From Paenibacillus athensensis (lineage in GTDB: Bacteria > Bacillota > Bacilli > Paenibacillales > NBRC-103111), in NCBI RefSeq assembly GCF_004514475.2, contig NZ_MYFO02000002.1, positions 1-64,000 of the forward strand: a DNA stretch of 64,000 bases, written 5' to 3'. The notes beneath the pieces are model-generated. The model was given only the letters and a program-made list of their open reading frames with translations, did not search any database and was not told where the DNA came from. Below are positions 25,999-33,516 of the stretch, piece after piece; the stretch's first letter is position 1; every line of letters starts with the position of its first letter. The position numbers and the translations under genes are program-made.

Positions 25999-26035
25999 AG
26001 GGCATGAGCTCGGTACGCTACCGAACGCATGCCCT
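25999..26035. terminator. Hairpin after the aminotransferase gene
   Basis: AGGGCATG (25999-26006) pairs with CATGCCCT (26028-26035), enclosing an inner CGGTA/TACCG hairpin. On the minus strand it is followed by TTTAGTTT, which is weak but adequate for termination after the gene ending at 26065. Confidence 0.55.
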
Positions 26036-26064
26036 ACAGGCTGCTTAAATAAATACTGTCTAGC

Positions 26065-27375
26065 TTATTTGGAGGCGCTGACCGTTTCGAGGTCCTTGAC
26101 GCCTTGGTAGATCAGGTTAAACAATTCTTCCAGACCGGCTTCCTCGATGCAGGAGAAGGCGACGCGCAGATCGGTTTGACCGAGAGCGATTGTGCCTACG
26201 CCGTATTTGTCGAGCAGGTGGACGCGTAGCGTTTCGGCGTCGACGGTTTTCAGCTTGAGGCACATGAAGTAGCCCGAATTGAACGGATAGTAGCCCCAGG
26301 CGTCGTCGAATTTGCCGCTGTCGAGCAGCGCTTTGGTGCGGTTGGCACGGCCTTTCATGATGTCGAATTTTTCTTGCTTTTGCTGCTTGAATTCCGGTGC
26401 GTTCAGCGCGCGCAGCACAAATGTCTGCGAAGGGTGCGGCCCGCTGGAAATCGTGGCGCGGATGATGCCGAGCGTTTTTTGCTCCAGCGCCGCAAGCAAA
26501 GCTTCACTGCTGCCGGCGTAGGTGATGAACCCGACGCGGAAGCCCCACACGTATTCTTCCTTTGTGGCGCCATCGACCTTGACGGCCAACACGCGCTCAT
26601 GAAGTCCCGCCAATCGGCTGAACAGCGATTCCTGCAAGGAATCCTCGAAGAACAGCCCGAAATAGGCGTCGTCGGTCAATACGACGACATTGATGCCCGC
26701 TTCGGCCGCATCCTTGATCGCAGCGACGATGGCTTGGCCTTCGTCCGCGTTCGGCGTGTAGCCGGTCGGATTGTTCGGGAAGTTGAGCACGACAATCGCT
26801 TTGCCGCTGGACTGCTGGGCGAGCAGTGCTTCGCGCAGACCCTCGGCGTTAAACGCGTTGCGCTCATTGTAGAGCGGGTAGTTGACGATGCGCGCACCGC
26901 GGCGGATTTCGAACGTCAGCTCGTAGTTTTCCCAGTTTTTATCCGGCAAGATCACGGCGTCGCCGGCGTCGGCGAACAGATCGGCCGCGATGCTGAGGCC
27001 GTGGGTCAAAGCGTTGGTGACAATCGGATTGCCGAACAGCTTGCCGGCAAGGCCCGGGTTTTCCTCCAGCATCTTGCTGCGCCATGCCGTGCGCAGCTCG
27101 GGCTTGCCTGCAGGCGGAGCGTATTCATATATATCTTTGGGCGCGTAGGATGACAGTGTATCTTGGATCACCTTCAGGTGCATCGGTTGTCCGCCTTCTG
27201 TCGCAATGCCGATCGTCGCGTTGTACTTGCCGGCCTTCGTCTTCGCTTCCGCAGATTGGCTCAGGATGCCAACCTTGGGGAAGTAAATCGACTTGCCAAG
27301 CGCGGAGAGCATTGCGTACACATGGGGATTTTCGCGTTCCAAGATTTCGTTTAACTGTCGGGCCAAAGGGTTCAT
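26065..27375 (-). CDS. Class I/II PLP-dependent aminotransferase
   Basis: A 436-residue fold-type I aminotransferase. Visible markers are the GKYNATIGIATEGGQPMHL opening, LNFPNNPTGYTPN, the conserved VVLTDDAYFGLF segment, and an active-site region ATKEEYVWGFRVGF with an arginine-rich strand. The substrate-carboxylate arginine lies in TDLRVAFSCIEE. The likely reaction is transfer of an amino group between an amino acid and 2-oxoglutarate; the substrate is unassigned. The start is uncertain: ATG 27375 (MNPLARQL) has AAGGA 12 nt upstream, while ATG 27387 abuts it. A TATAAT box with an overlapping dyad lies at 27415-27429. Confidence 0.85.
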   Translation of the reverse strand: MNPLARQLNEILERENPHVYAMLSALGKSIYFPKVGILSQSAEAKTKAGKYNATIGIATEGGQPMHLKVIQDTLSSYAPKDIYEYAPPAGKPELRTAWRSKMLEENPGLAGKLFGNPIVTNALTHGLSIAADLFADAGDAVILPDKNWENYELTFEIRRGARIVNYPLYNERNAFNAEGLREALLAQQSSGKAIVVLNFPNNPTGYTPNADEGQAIVAAIKDAAEAGINVVVLTDDAYFGLFFEDSLQESLFSRLAGLHERVLAVKVDGATKEEYVWGFRVGFITYAGSSEALLAALEQKTLGIIRATISSGPHPSQTFVLRALNAPEFKQQKQEKFDIMKGRANRTKALLDSGKFDDAWGYYPFNSGYFMCLKLKTVDAETLRVHLLDKYGVGTIALGQTDLRVAFSCIEEAGLEELFNLIYQGVKDLETVSASK

Positions 27376-27414
27376 GATTTCGGTCATTCCTTCCAAATGG
27401 GCTTTTCATTTTAG

Positions 27415-27429
27415 GTGTTATTATAACAC
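27415..27429 (-). promoter_or_regulatory. -10 box overlapped by a perfect dyad (candidate operator)
   Basis: GTGTTA-TTA-TAACAC is a perfect 6+6 inverted repeat. On the minus strand it contains TATAAT (27425-27420), 33-45 nt ahead of the aminotransferase starts. A repressor bound here would block the promoter. The -35 is poor. Confidence 0.5.
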
Positions 27430-27775
27430 TTCTCCAAGGGCGCGTCATCTTGTCAATTGAAAATTTCTCTCAATGGAAAAAAGCCCTGGAGAATCGCTCC
27501 ATTTTACATATGCAGCGCGGTTTTTCGCGGTGCGTTGTCCGGTGGAAGGAATGGCTGCTTGCTGGGAAAAAGGTGCTGGTCGACGGGCAGGGTGCCGTTG
27601 ATGACGCTCGGATGGCGCGCCGGCTGCACGGCGGTGCCATGCTCGTCAGCGCTGCGGCCGATCGCGGGCGACGGCTTTAAGTCGGAACGGCAGCGCCGCG
27701 TCAGGCGCGAGCGGACGAGAGTTGCAGCGTAGCGGGCGGACAAGGACGCACGGCGGCGTTTTTGGCCGGCCGCAC
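27430..27775. other. Intergenic region upstream of the aminotransferase
   Basis: About 350 nt between the aminotransferase promoter and the end of the acetyltransferase gene. TTGACA is present on the minus strand near 27454, but 25 bp from the TATAAT box, too far to be its -35. No gene or hairpin with a T tract was seen. Confidence 0.35.
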
Positions 27776-28357
27776 CTAGCGGCTTAAAAGGCTTTCCAGA
27801 CGTGCCTTGACCTGCGGCCATTCGGCATCGGTAACGCTGAACATCACGCTGTCGCGGACGTACCCGTCGTGAAGCACGCGGTGCCGGCGAAGCACGCCTT
27901 CGCGGACGGCGCCAAGCCGGGCAATCGCCTGCTGCGAGCGTTCATTGCGCAGATCGGTTTTGAGCTGCACGCGCACGAGCTTGAGCTGCTCGAAGCAGTG
28001 GCGCAGCAGCAAATATTTGCACTCCGTGTTGACGCGGGTGCGCCAGACGCCGGGATGGTACCACGTATGACCGATTTCGAGCTGCCGGTGGTCTGCCAGG
28101 TAGTCGAACAGCCGTGTGCTACCGACGATTCGCTGCTCGCTGCGGTCATAAACAACGAAGGCGAGGGCCGTGCCGAGCAACTGGTCGCGCTGTGCGGCTG
28201 CTACATAACGTTCGGCTGAACGCAGGTCTGTAACGGGCTCCATCCAGCTCCAGATGTCGGGGTGCAGCGCCGCTTGCAGCAAAGCTTCAATATGAACGGT
28301 TTCCATCGGAATTAATTGTACGCGTTCTCCCTCCAAGACGACGGGGATGAGATTCAT
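27776..28357 (-). CDS. GNAT family N-acetyltransferase (RimJ/RimL-like)
   Basis: A 193-residue acetyl-CoA-dependent acetyltransferase. It shows EGERVQLIPMETVHIEALLQ, the IVGSTRLFDY strand, the WYHPGVWRTRVNTECKYLLL region replacing the acetyl-CoA P-loop, then VQLKTDLRNERSQQAIARLG and EGVLRRHRVLHDGY. This order is typical of the RimJ/RimL branch that modifies protein N-termini or small molecules. ATG 28357 is preferred, since AAAGGAG is 9 nt upstream; ATG 28363 is only 3 nt from it. It is divergent from the MocR gene. Confidence 0.8.
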   Translation of the reverse strand: MNLIPVVLEGERVQLIPMETVHIEALLQAALHPDIWSWMEPVTDLRSAERYVAAAQRDQLLGTALAFVVYDRSEQRIVGSTRLFDYLADHRQLEIGHTWYHPGVWRTRVNTECKYLLLRHCFEQLKLVRVQLKTDLRNERSQQAIARLGAVREGVLRRHRVLHDGYVRDSVMFSVTDAEWPQVKARLESLLSR

Positions 28358-28690
28358 GGTCATTCGCTCCTTTGATGACAGGTGTAATAAGGCGATGTTT
28401 GTTGCGTAAGGCTACCGAAGCGGTCAGACTTGCCGTGGCTGCTGCGTGAGCTGCGCAAGCTGTAACAAGCAGACAGCGGGCCGCTGCTGAAGAGGGCCGG
28501 TCTCTAAACAGGGATGTCGTTTGTGCTTTAAAGGGGGCGGCGACGCAGTCGTTTAGAGAGGGGGGACCCGTGCGCATTTGACGGCAGCAACTGCTATGAC
28601 AGTCATCTTACATGTAAAATGGACTTGAAAAAAGATCCAATATCGATGAAAATTTATATACCAATTAAGTGAGGCAAGGAGGGGAGCGAG
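28358..28690. other. Divergent promoter region with TTACATGTAA palindrome
   Basis: A 333-nt region between the divergent acetyltransferase and MocR genes. It holds a perfect 10-bp palindrome TTACATGTAA at 28608-28617, followed by an AT-rich tract with TTGAAA (28625) and TATATA (28655) at a poor spacing. The palindrome could be the MocR operator. No gene is seen. Confidence 0.4.
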
Positions 28691-30232
28691 ATGGATTTTC
28701 ATATCCCGTTTGCGACATATCGGTTGAGGCACAAAAGGAAGCTTGCTGCGCTGTACCATGCGCTGCGCGATGGCATCGCCGCCGGGAAAATCGCGCCGCT
28801 GACCAAGCTGCCTGCCAGCCGAGAGCTGGCTGTCATGTACGGCCTGTCGCGCGGCACTGTCAATCAGGCGTACGAGATGCTGACTGCCGACGGCTATGTG
28901 CAGGCAGAGGTCGGTCGCGGCACCTTCGTTACCTATAGCGGCCGCTGGACGGATGTTCCCGCGACCGCTGCCGTGAAGCTGTCGTCGTGGGGCGTCCGGG
29001 TGAGCGGCGCTGAGGCAGGGGGAGAGCAGGAGCAGGAGCGTGAGCATGGGCAGGAGCGAGGGCGAGGGCGAGAGCAGGAGCAAGAGAGAGGTTGCGAGAG
29101 CGCAAATGGTTGGCACGCTGGCGGATCGAACGTTACTTCAGATGCAGTGGCCTTCGATCAGGTGCAGCCGGATCTGCGGCATTTTCCGTGGCCGGAGTGG
29201 AACCGACTGATGTTTGCCGAGGTGCGGCGCTTGCGCGAGCAGCCCCACGAGGAAGCGCCCGCCGAGGGCGACGCCGCGCTGCGCGAAGCGGTGGCGCTGC
29301 ATTTGCGGCGGATGCGGGGAATCGACGCGCCACCGGAGCGCGTCGTGATTGTCAATGGGTCCATGCAGGCGATTGCCCTGCTGACCCATCTGCTTGTGGA
29401 GCCGGGCGATCCGGTTATTGTGGAGCGTCCCGGCTACTTGGGCATCGAGCGCGCGGTGCGAGCGGTCGGCGGCTGTCCCGTGCCCGGCGTTGTGGACGGG
29501 CACGGGCTTGTGCCGCAGCCGTGGGCGGCGCGGCTGCTGTTTGTGACCCCCGGCCGACAGTTCCCGACGGGGGCGGTGCTTGCGCCGGAGCGGCGGCAGG
29601 CGCTGCTTCGCTGGGCGGCGGAGCGCGAGGCGTTAATCGTCGAAGACGATTACGACAGCGAGTTCCGCCATCGCGGGCGGCCGCTGGAGCCGCTCAAGGC
29701 GCTTGACCGCGAAGGGCGCGTCGTGCATCTCGGCACGTTCTCCAAGACGATGCTGCGCCAGCTGCGCATCGGTTATGCCGTGCTGCCGGAGCCGCTGGTC
29801 GCGCCCTTCTCGCGCGCGAAGCGCCTGTTCGAGCCATATCCCGCCGGGCTGCTTGAGCAGCGCACACTCGCCGCGTTCATGCAGAGCGGCGGCTATGAGC
29901 GGCACCTGCGGCGGATGCGGCGCGTGTATGCAAGCAAGTTTTTTCTCCTGAAGGGGCTGCTTCAGGAGCATCTGTCCTCGCTGTTTGATTGGGTCGAAAG
30001 CGATGCAGGATTGCATCTGTTCGGGTGGTGGCGGGGCGACGCGGCAACGTTCTCGGCTTATGCAGCCGTTTGCCGTCAGGCAGGCGCGGCTTGGGAGACG
30101 ACGATGCCGCCTGCTGGCGAGGCAGGTCGCTATGGAGCGCGCTTCGGCTTTTCCCATCTAAGCGAAGAACAGCTGCGGCATGGCGTTGGCGTGCTGTGCG
30201 AGGTGTGGGCGCGCAGACAGGCATGGCTCTAG
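28691..30232 (+). CDS. MocR/PdxR-type GntR-aminotransferase regulator
   Basis: A 513-residue fusion regulator. Residues 10-80 are a GntR winged helix (KLPASRELAVMYGLSRGTVNQAYEMLTADGYVQ). The C-terminal ~340 residues are a class I aminotransferase-like domain with GDPVIVERPGYLG, LIVEDDYDSEFRHRG and the PLP-lysine segment HLGTFSKTMLRQLRIGY. Members bind PLP or an amino acid adduct and control vitamin B6 or amino acid genes. The linker (~105-140) carries a low-complexity Glu/Gln/Arg tract. AAGGAGGGG precedes ATG 28691. The target may be the nearby aminotransferase or the divergent acetyltransferase; that is inference. Confidence 0.87.
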   Translation: MDFHIPFATYRLRHKRKLAALYHALRDGIAAGKIAPLTKLPASRELAVMYGLSRGTVNQAYEMLTADGYVQAEVGRGTFVTYSGRWTDVPATAAVKLSSWGVRVSGAEAGGEQEQEREHGQERGRGREQEQERGCESANGWHAGGSNVTSDAVAFDQVQPDLRHFPWPEWNRLMFAEVRRLREQPHEEAPAEGDAALREAVALHLRRMRGIDAPPERVVIVNGSMQAIALLTHLLVEPGDPVIVERPGYLGIERAVRAVGGCPVPGVVDGHGLVPQPWAARLLFVTPGRQFPTGAVLAPERRQALLRWAAEREALIVEDDYDSEFRHRGRPLEPLKALDREGRVVHLGTFSKTMLRQLRIGYAVLPEPLVAPFSRAKRLFEPYPAGLLEQRTLAAFMQSGGYERHLRRMRRVYASKFFLLKGLLQEHLSSLFDWVESDAGLHLFGWWRGDAATFSAYAAVCRQAGAAWETTMPPAGEAGRYGARFGFSHLSEEQLRHGVGVLCEVWARRQAWL

Positions 30233-30753
30233 CCGCCGCCTTCCGACCGCGGAGTCCGGGCAGTTGCACACTGGCGGCTGATCTCGGAAATCCGGGCTCA
30301 GGCGAGGCGAGCTCTGGCCGCTGCGTCCCGCCAGCCGCGTCTCAGCGCCGTGGCGTGGCTGCTGCGTCTGACAGCCGCCGTAGGGCCGGCACCTCGCTCA
30401 CGGTAGTCGCGCGCGGAGCGGATGTCTTGGCCGGCACTTTTGTAGGGGACAGCAGACGGGGCCGGTGCAGGGGTTCTTTTGGAAAGTGAAGAAACGTATT
30501 CTCGACCGGCCCCGCATATGAGCTGTGCGCACGGATTTTTTTGGTCTGCGGCTTTTGAGCGCAGCGCCCTTGCGCCAGCTCCGCAGCCCCAAGCAAAACC
30601 TGCAGATCTTGCCGGAGCAGTTGGCAGCCGAAGGGCCGGGATCGACTTTTTGACGTGTGGAGTGGATCATTTGCCGTTTTTGTGAAAACGCTTTGCTGTG
30701 CTATGATACGAAAGAGGAAGCATCATCCATTTTTCAGTCAGGGAGGAATCGGT
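30233..30753. other. Intergenic region with malic enzyme promoter
   Basis: A 521-nt GC-rich region. An inverted repeat GGGGCCGGT (30458-30466) and ACCGGCCCC (30505-30513) could be the terminator or a structure after the MocR gene, though it lacks a T tract. A sigma-A promoter for the malic enzyme is at TTGTGA (30680-30685) and TATGAT (30702-30707), spacer 16. No gene is seen. Confidence 0.5.
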
Positions 30754-32181
30754 ATGGCCGGAGCGATTGGTGGAGGCACCAGTATTATTGTGCGTCTGGA
30801 GATGAATAAGGAGCTTGTGACGTTTGGCCATATTGCAACGGCGGTTGGCGAAGCCGGGGGCGATATTGTAGCGGTGGACGTGACGCGGGCCGGCAAAACG
30901 GCCACGACTCGCGACATCACGGTCAACGTCAGCGATACGCAAACGGCGGACGACGTCGTCAGCACGTTAAGCAATCTGAACGGCGTGCGCGTGATCAACG
31001 TCTCTGACCAGACGTTCCTGATGCATCTCGGCGGCAAAATCGAAGTCAGTCCGAAAATGCCGATCAAAAACCGCGACGATTTGTCGCGCGTTTATACGCC
31101 GGGCGTGGCCCGGGTGTGCATGGCCATTCACGAGGATCCGCTGAAGGCGCATTCGCTGACGATCAAGCGCAATACGGTAGCAGTGGTGTCAGACGGGACG
31201 GCTGTGCTCGGTCTGGGCAATATCGGTCCCAAGGCAGCGATGCCGGTGATGGAGGGCAAGGCGATGCTGTTCAAGCAGATGGCCGGAGTTGACGCTTTTC
31301 CGATTTGTCTCGATACGCAGGACACGGAAGAAATTATCCGCACGGTCAAAGCGATTGCTCCGGTATTCGGAGGCATTAATCTGGAGGATATTTCCTCACC
31401 GCGTTGTTTTGAAATCGAGGAGCGGCTGATTCAGGAGCTGGACATCCCTGTTTTTCATGACGATCAGCATGGTACGGCGGTGGTGCTGCTGGCGGGCTTG
31501 CTGAATGCGGTCAAGCTGGTCGGTAAACAGCTGGAGGCGTGCAAGGTGGTTCTGACCGGCGTTGGGGCGGCGGGGATTGCCTGTACGAAAATGCTGCTGG
31601 CAGCCGGAGTGACCCGGATCATCGGCGTTGACCGGCACGGCGCGATTGTCAAGGGCGAGACCTACGCCAATCCGGCGTGGGGCTGGTATGCCGAGCATAC
31701 GAATCCGCAGGAGCAGCGCGGTAGCTTGAGCGAGGTGATAACGGACGCGGATATTTTTATCGGGCTGTCCGGTCCGGGTGTGCTAAAGGTTGAGGATGTG
31801 CAGCGAATGGCGGCTGATCCGATCGTGTTTGCGATGGCCAATCCGACGCCGGAAATCGCCCCTGAGGATGCGGAGCCGTATGTGCGCGTAATGGCGACCG
31901 GACGCTCCGATTATCCGAATCAGATCAATAACGTGCTGTGTTTTCCGGGCATGTTCCGCGGGGTGCTGGATTGCCGGGCGTCGCGGATTACGCAGGAGAT
32001 GAAGCTGGCTGCGGCCAAAGCGATTGCTTCGGTCGTCAGCGACGAGGAATTGAACGAAATGTATATTATTCCGAGTGTTTTTAATCAAAGCGTGGTGGAA
32101 AAAGTACGCGAAGCCGTCATGGAAGCGGCCTACGCTTCGGGCGTGGCGCGCCGGCACAGCGGACGCGAGGGGCAGGAGTAG
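30754..32181 (+). CDS. NAD-dependent malic enzyme with N-terminal ACT domain
   Basis: A 475-residue enzyme that decarboxylates malate to pyruvate. Residues ~9-85 form an ACT-like regulatory domain (IIVRLEMNKELVTFGHIATA). The malic domain has VYTPGVARVCMAIHEDP, the SDGTAVLGLGNIGPKAAMPV signature and LEDISSPRCFEIE. The metal site and NAD domain follow with PVFHDDQHGTAVVLLAGLLN and the VLTGVGAAGIACTKMLLAAG Rossmann loop. Start ATG 30754 follows GGGAGG; the frame is open from 30655 but that has no ribosome-binding site. It is a stand-alone gene. Confidence 0.95.
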   Translation: MAGAIGGGTSIIVRLEMNKELVTFGHIATAVGEAGGDIVAVDVTRAGKTATTRDITVNVSDTQTADDVVSTLSNLNGVRVINVSDQTFLMHLGGKIEVSPKMPIKNRDDLSRVYTPGVARVCMAIHEDPLKAHSLTIKRNTVAVVSDGTAVLGLGNIGPKAAMPVMEGKAMLFKQMAGVDAFPICLDTQDTEEIIRTVKAIAPVFGGINLEDISSPRCFEIEERLIQELDIPVFHDDQHGTAVVLLAGLLNAVKLVGKQLEACKVVLTGVGAAGIACTKMLLAAGVTRIIGVDRHGAIVKGETYANPAWGWYAEHTNPQEQRGSLSEVITDADIFIGLSGPGVLKVEDVQRMAADPIVFAMANPTPEIAPEDAEPYVRVMATGRSDYPNQINNVLCFPGMFRGVLDCRASRITQEMKLAAAKAIASVVSDEELNEMYIIPSVFNQSVVEKVREAVMEAAYASGVARRHSGREGQE

Positions 32182-32266
32182 GCTGCACGGGACGCAGCCC
32201 AGCGTGGGTGTCGGGCGTTGCAGCGTCGCAGGCGATGCGCGTCCAAGCCGTGCCGGGAGGGAAAGC

Positions 32267-32449
32267 GGCTGCGCGTGCCGCAGGCAGAATGGGGCTGCGC
32301 GTGCCGCAGGCAGAGTGGGGCTGCGTGTGAGGCGGTCAGAGTGAGGCTGCGCGTGCCGCAGTTCAGAGTGAGGCTGCGCATGCCGCAGGCAGAGTGCGGC
32401 TGCGTGTGAGGCGGTCAGAGTGCGGCTGCGTGTGCCGCAGTTCAGAGCG
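32267..32449. repeat. Seven tandem copies of a 26-27 nt unit
   Basis: Units begin with GGCTGCG at 32267, 32293, 32319, 32345, 32372, 32398 and 32424, giving spacings of 26-27 nt. The body alternates GTGCCGCAGGCAGAGTG and GTGAGGCGGTCAGAGTG versions. The repeat lies in the non-coding gap between the malic enzyme and AraC genes, and no plausible reading frame with a ribosome-binding site covers it. Its role is unknown. Confidence 0.8.
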
Positions 32450-32637
32450 CATGCATCAGGGCTGGGCGTGTAGCAGGCGGAGCGCGGCTGTACGACGAAT
32501 GCGTGCGGCGCATGGCGTGCTGCTGAGCGACGCAGTGCGGTGTAGCTGCTATCGCTGCGTCTGGCAGCAGCTCGTGCAGGCGAACGCTGCAGCAGACCGG
32601 CATGCCGGTGTTTTTTTCGTGTCAAGGGGGAAGTGTT

Positions 32638-33435
32638 TTGCTGCATATATCGGCCGATCGTTTCGGGCTGCTGCCCGCTTTTGCCAAAATCACCTGTGAA
32701 CCGGGCTGGAAATGGGCAAGGCGGGAGCACCCGATGAGCAATTATGATTTATTTTACGTATGGGGTGGCGAAGGCGAGCTGTGGCTCGGAGAGACACGAT
32801 ATGCGCTGGAGAGCGGAAGCTGTCTGCTGTTCCGGCCCGGCGATCATACGTGTGCGTCGCATAACCCGCAAAAGCCGCTTGTGCTCAGCTACATTCATTT
32901 TACGCTGGAGGGTGGGGACGAGCCGCAGCTGGTCCCTTCTCCGTACCGAGTGCTACGGGACAGGCAGCTGATGGAGACGCTGCTGGCGCGTTATGTGCGC
33001 TTGCGGCTGTCGGGCGGCTTCGGAGCCGAAGAAGAAGCGAAGCTGTTGCTCAAGCAGATGATGATTCATCTGCTGCGCGAGGAGCGGCAGGGGACAAGCG
33101 AGCAGCGGGCGGAGGAACGGACGGGGCTGGAGGAAACGATTCGCGAAATCGCCAATTTCGTGCGCCAGCATGCCGCCGAGGCGCATACGATTGAGGCGCT
33201 GGCCGAGCGGGCCAACCTGTCGCCGCGGTATTTTTCGCATAAATTCAAGCAATTGATCGGCCAGTCGGTGCAGTCTTATGTGATTCGGGCGCGGATCGAG
33301 CGGGCGGAGCATTTGCTGCATTATGCCGGGATGAGCGTGACGGAGGTCGCCGAGGCGCTGGGGTATCGCGACGTGTTTTTTTTCAGCAGACAGTTCAAGC
33401 AATATACGGGCAAAAGTCCGTCGGCTTTGAAGTAA
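32638..33435 (+). CDS. AraC family transcriptional regulator
   Basis: A 265-residue regulator. The N-terminal cupin-like sensor has FYVWGGEGELWLGETRYAL, SGSCLLFRPGDHTCAS and LSYIHFTLEG. The C-terminal ~100 residues hold two helix-turn-helix units, IEALAERANLSPRYFSHKFKQ and VTEVAEALGYRDVFFFSRQF, followed by the KYTG-like QYTGKSPSALK tail. I place the start at TTG 32638 because AAGGGGG is 7 nt upstream; ATG 32602 lacks a site. Such regulators sense sugars. It converges with the GH20-type gene and could regulate it or distant genes. Confidence 0.85.
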   Translation: MLHISADRFGLLPAFAKITCEPGWKWARREHPMSNYDLFYVWGGEGELWLGETRYALESGSCLLFRPGDHTCASHNPQKPLVLSYIHFTLEGGDEPQLVPSPYRVLRDRQLMETLLARYVRLRLSGGFGAEEEAKLLLKQMMIHLLREERQGTSEQRAEERTGLEETIREIANFVRQHAAEAHTIEALAERANLSPRYFSHKFKQLIGQSVQSYVIRARIERAEHLLHYAGMSVTEVAEALGYRDVFFFSRQFKQYTGKSPSALK

Positions 33436-33463
33436 CGGGCCGGCGGGCTTAGTTTTGTTTGTC

Positions 33464-33498
33464 CGGATCGGATCGGATCGGATCGGATCGGATCGGAT
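33464..33498. repeat. Pentanucleotide microsatellite (CGGAT)x7
   Basis: Seven exact copies of CGGAT lie between the convergent AraC and GH20-type genes, 28 nt past the AraC stop. Such tracts vary by slippage, but here it is not in a coding frame. Confidence 0.9.
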
Positions 33499-33516
33499 GG
33501 GTTCCTTCGGACGCGT

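Noticed and set aside
27450-27680. 76-codon plus-strand frame upstream of the aminotransferase
   Set aside because: No ribosome-binding site, no family resemblance, and it overlaps the aminotransferase promoter region.
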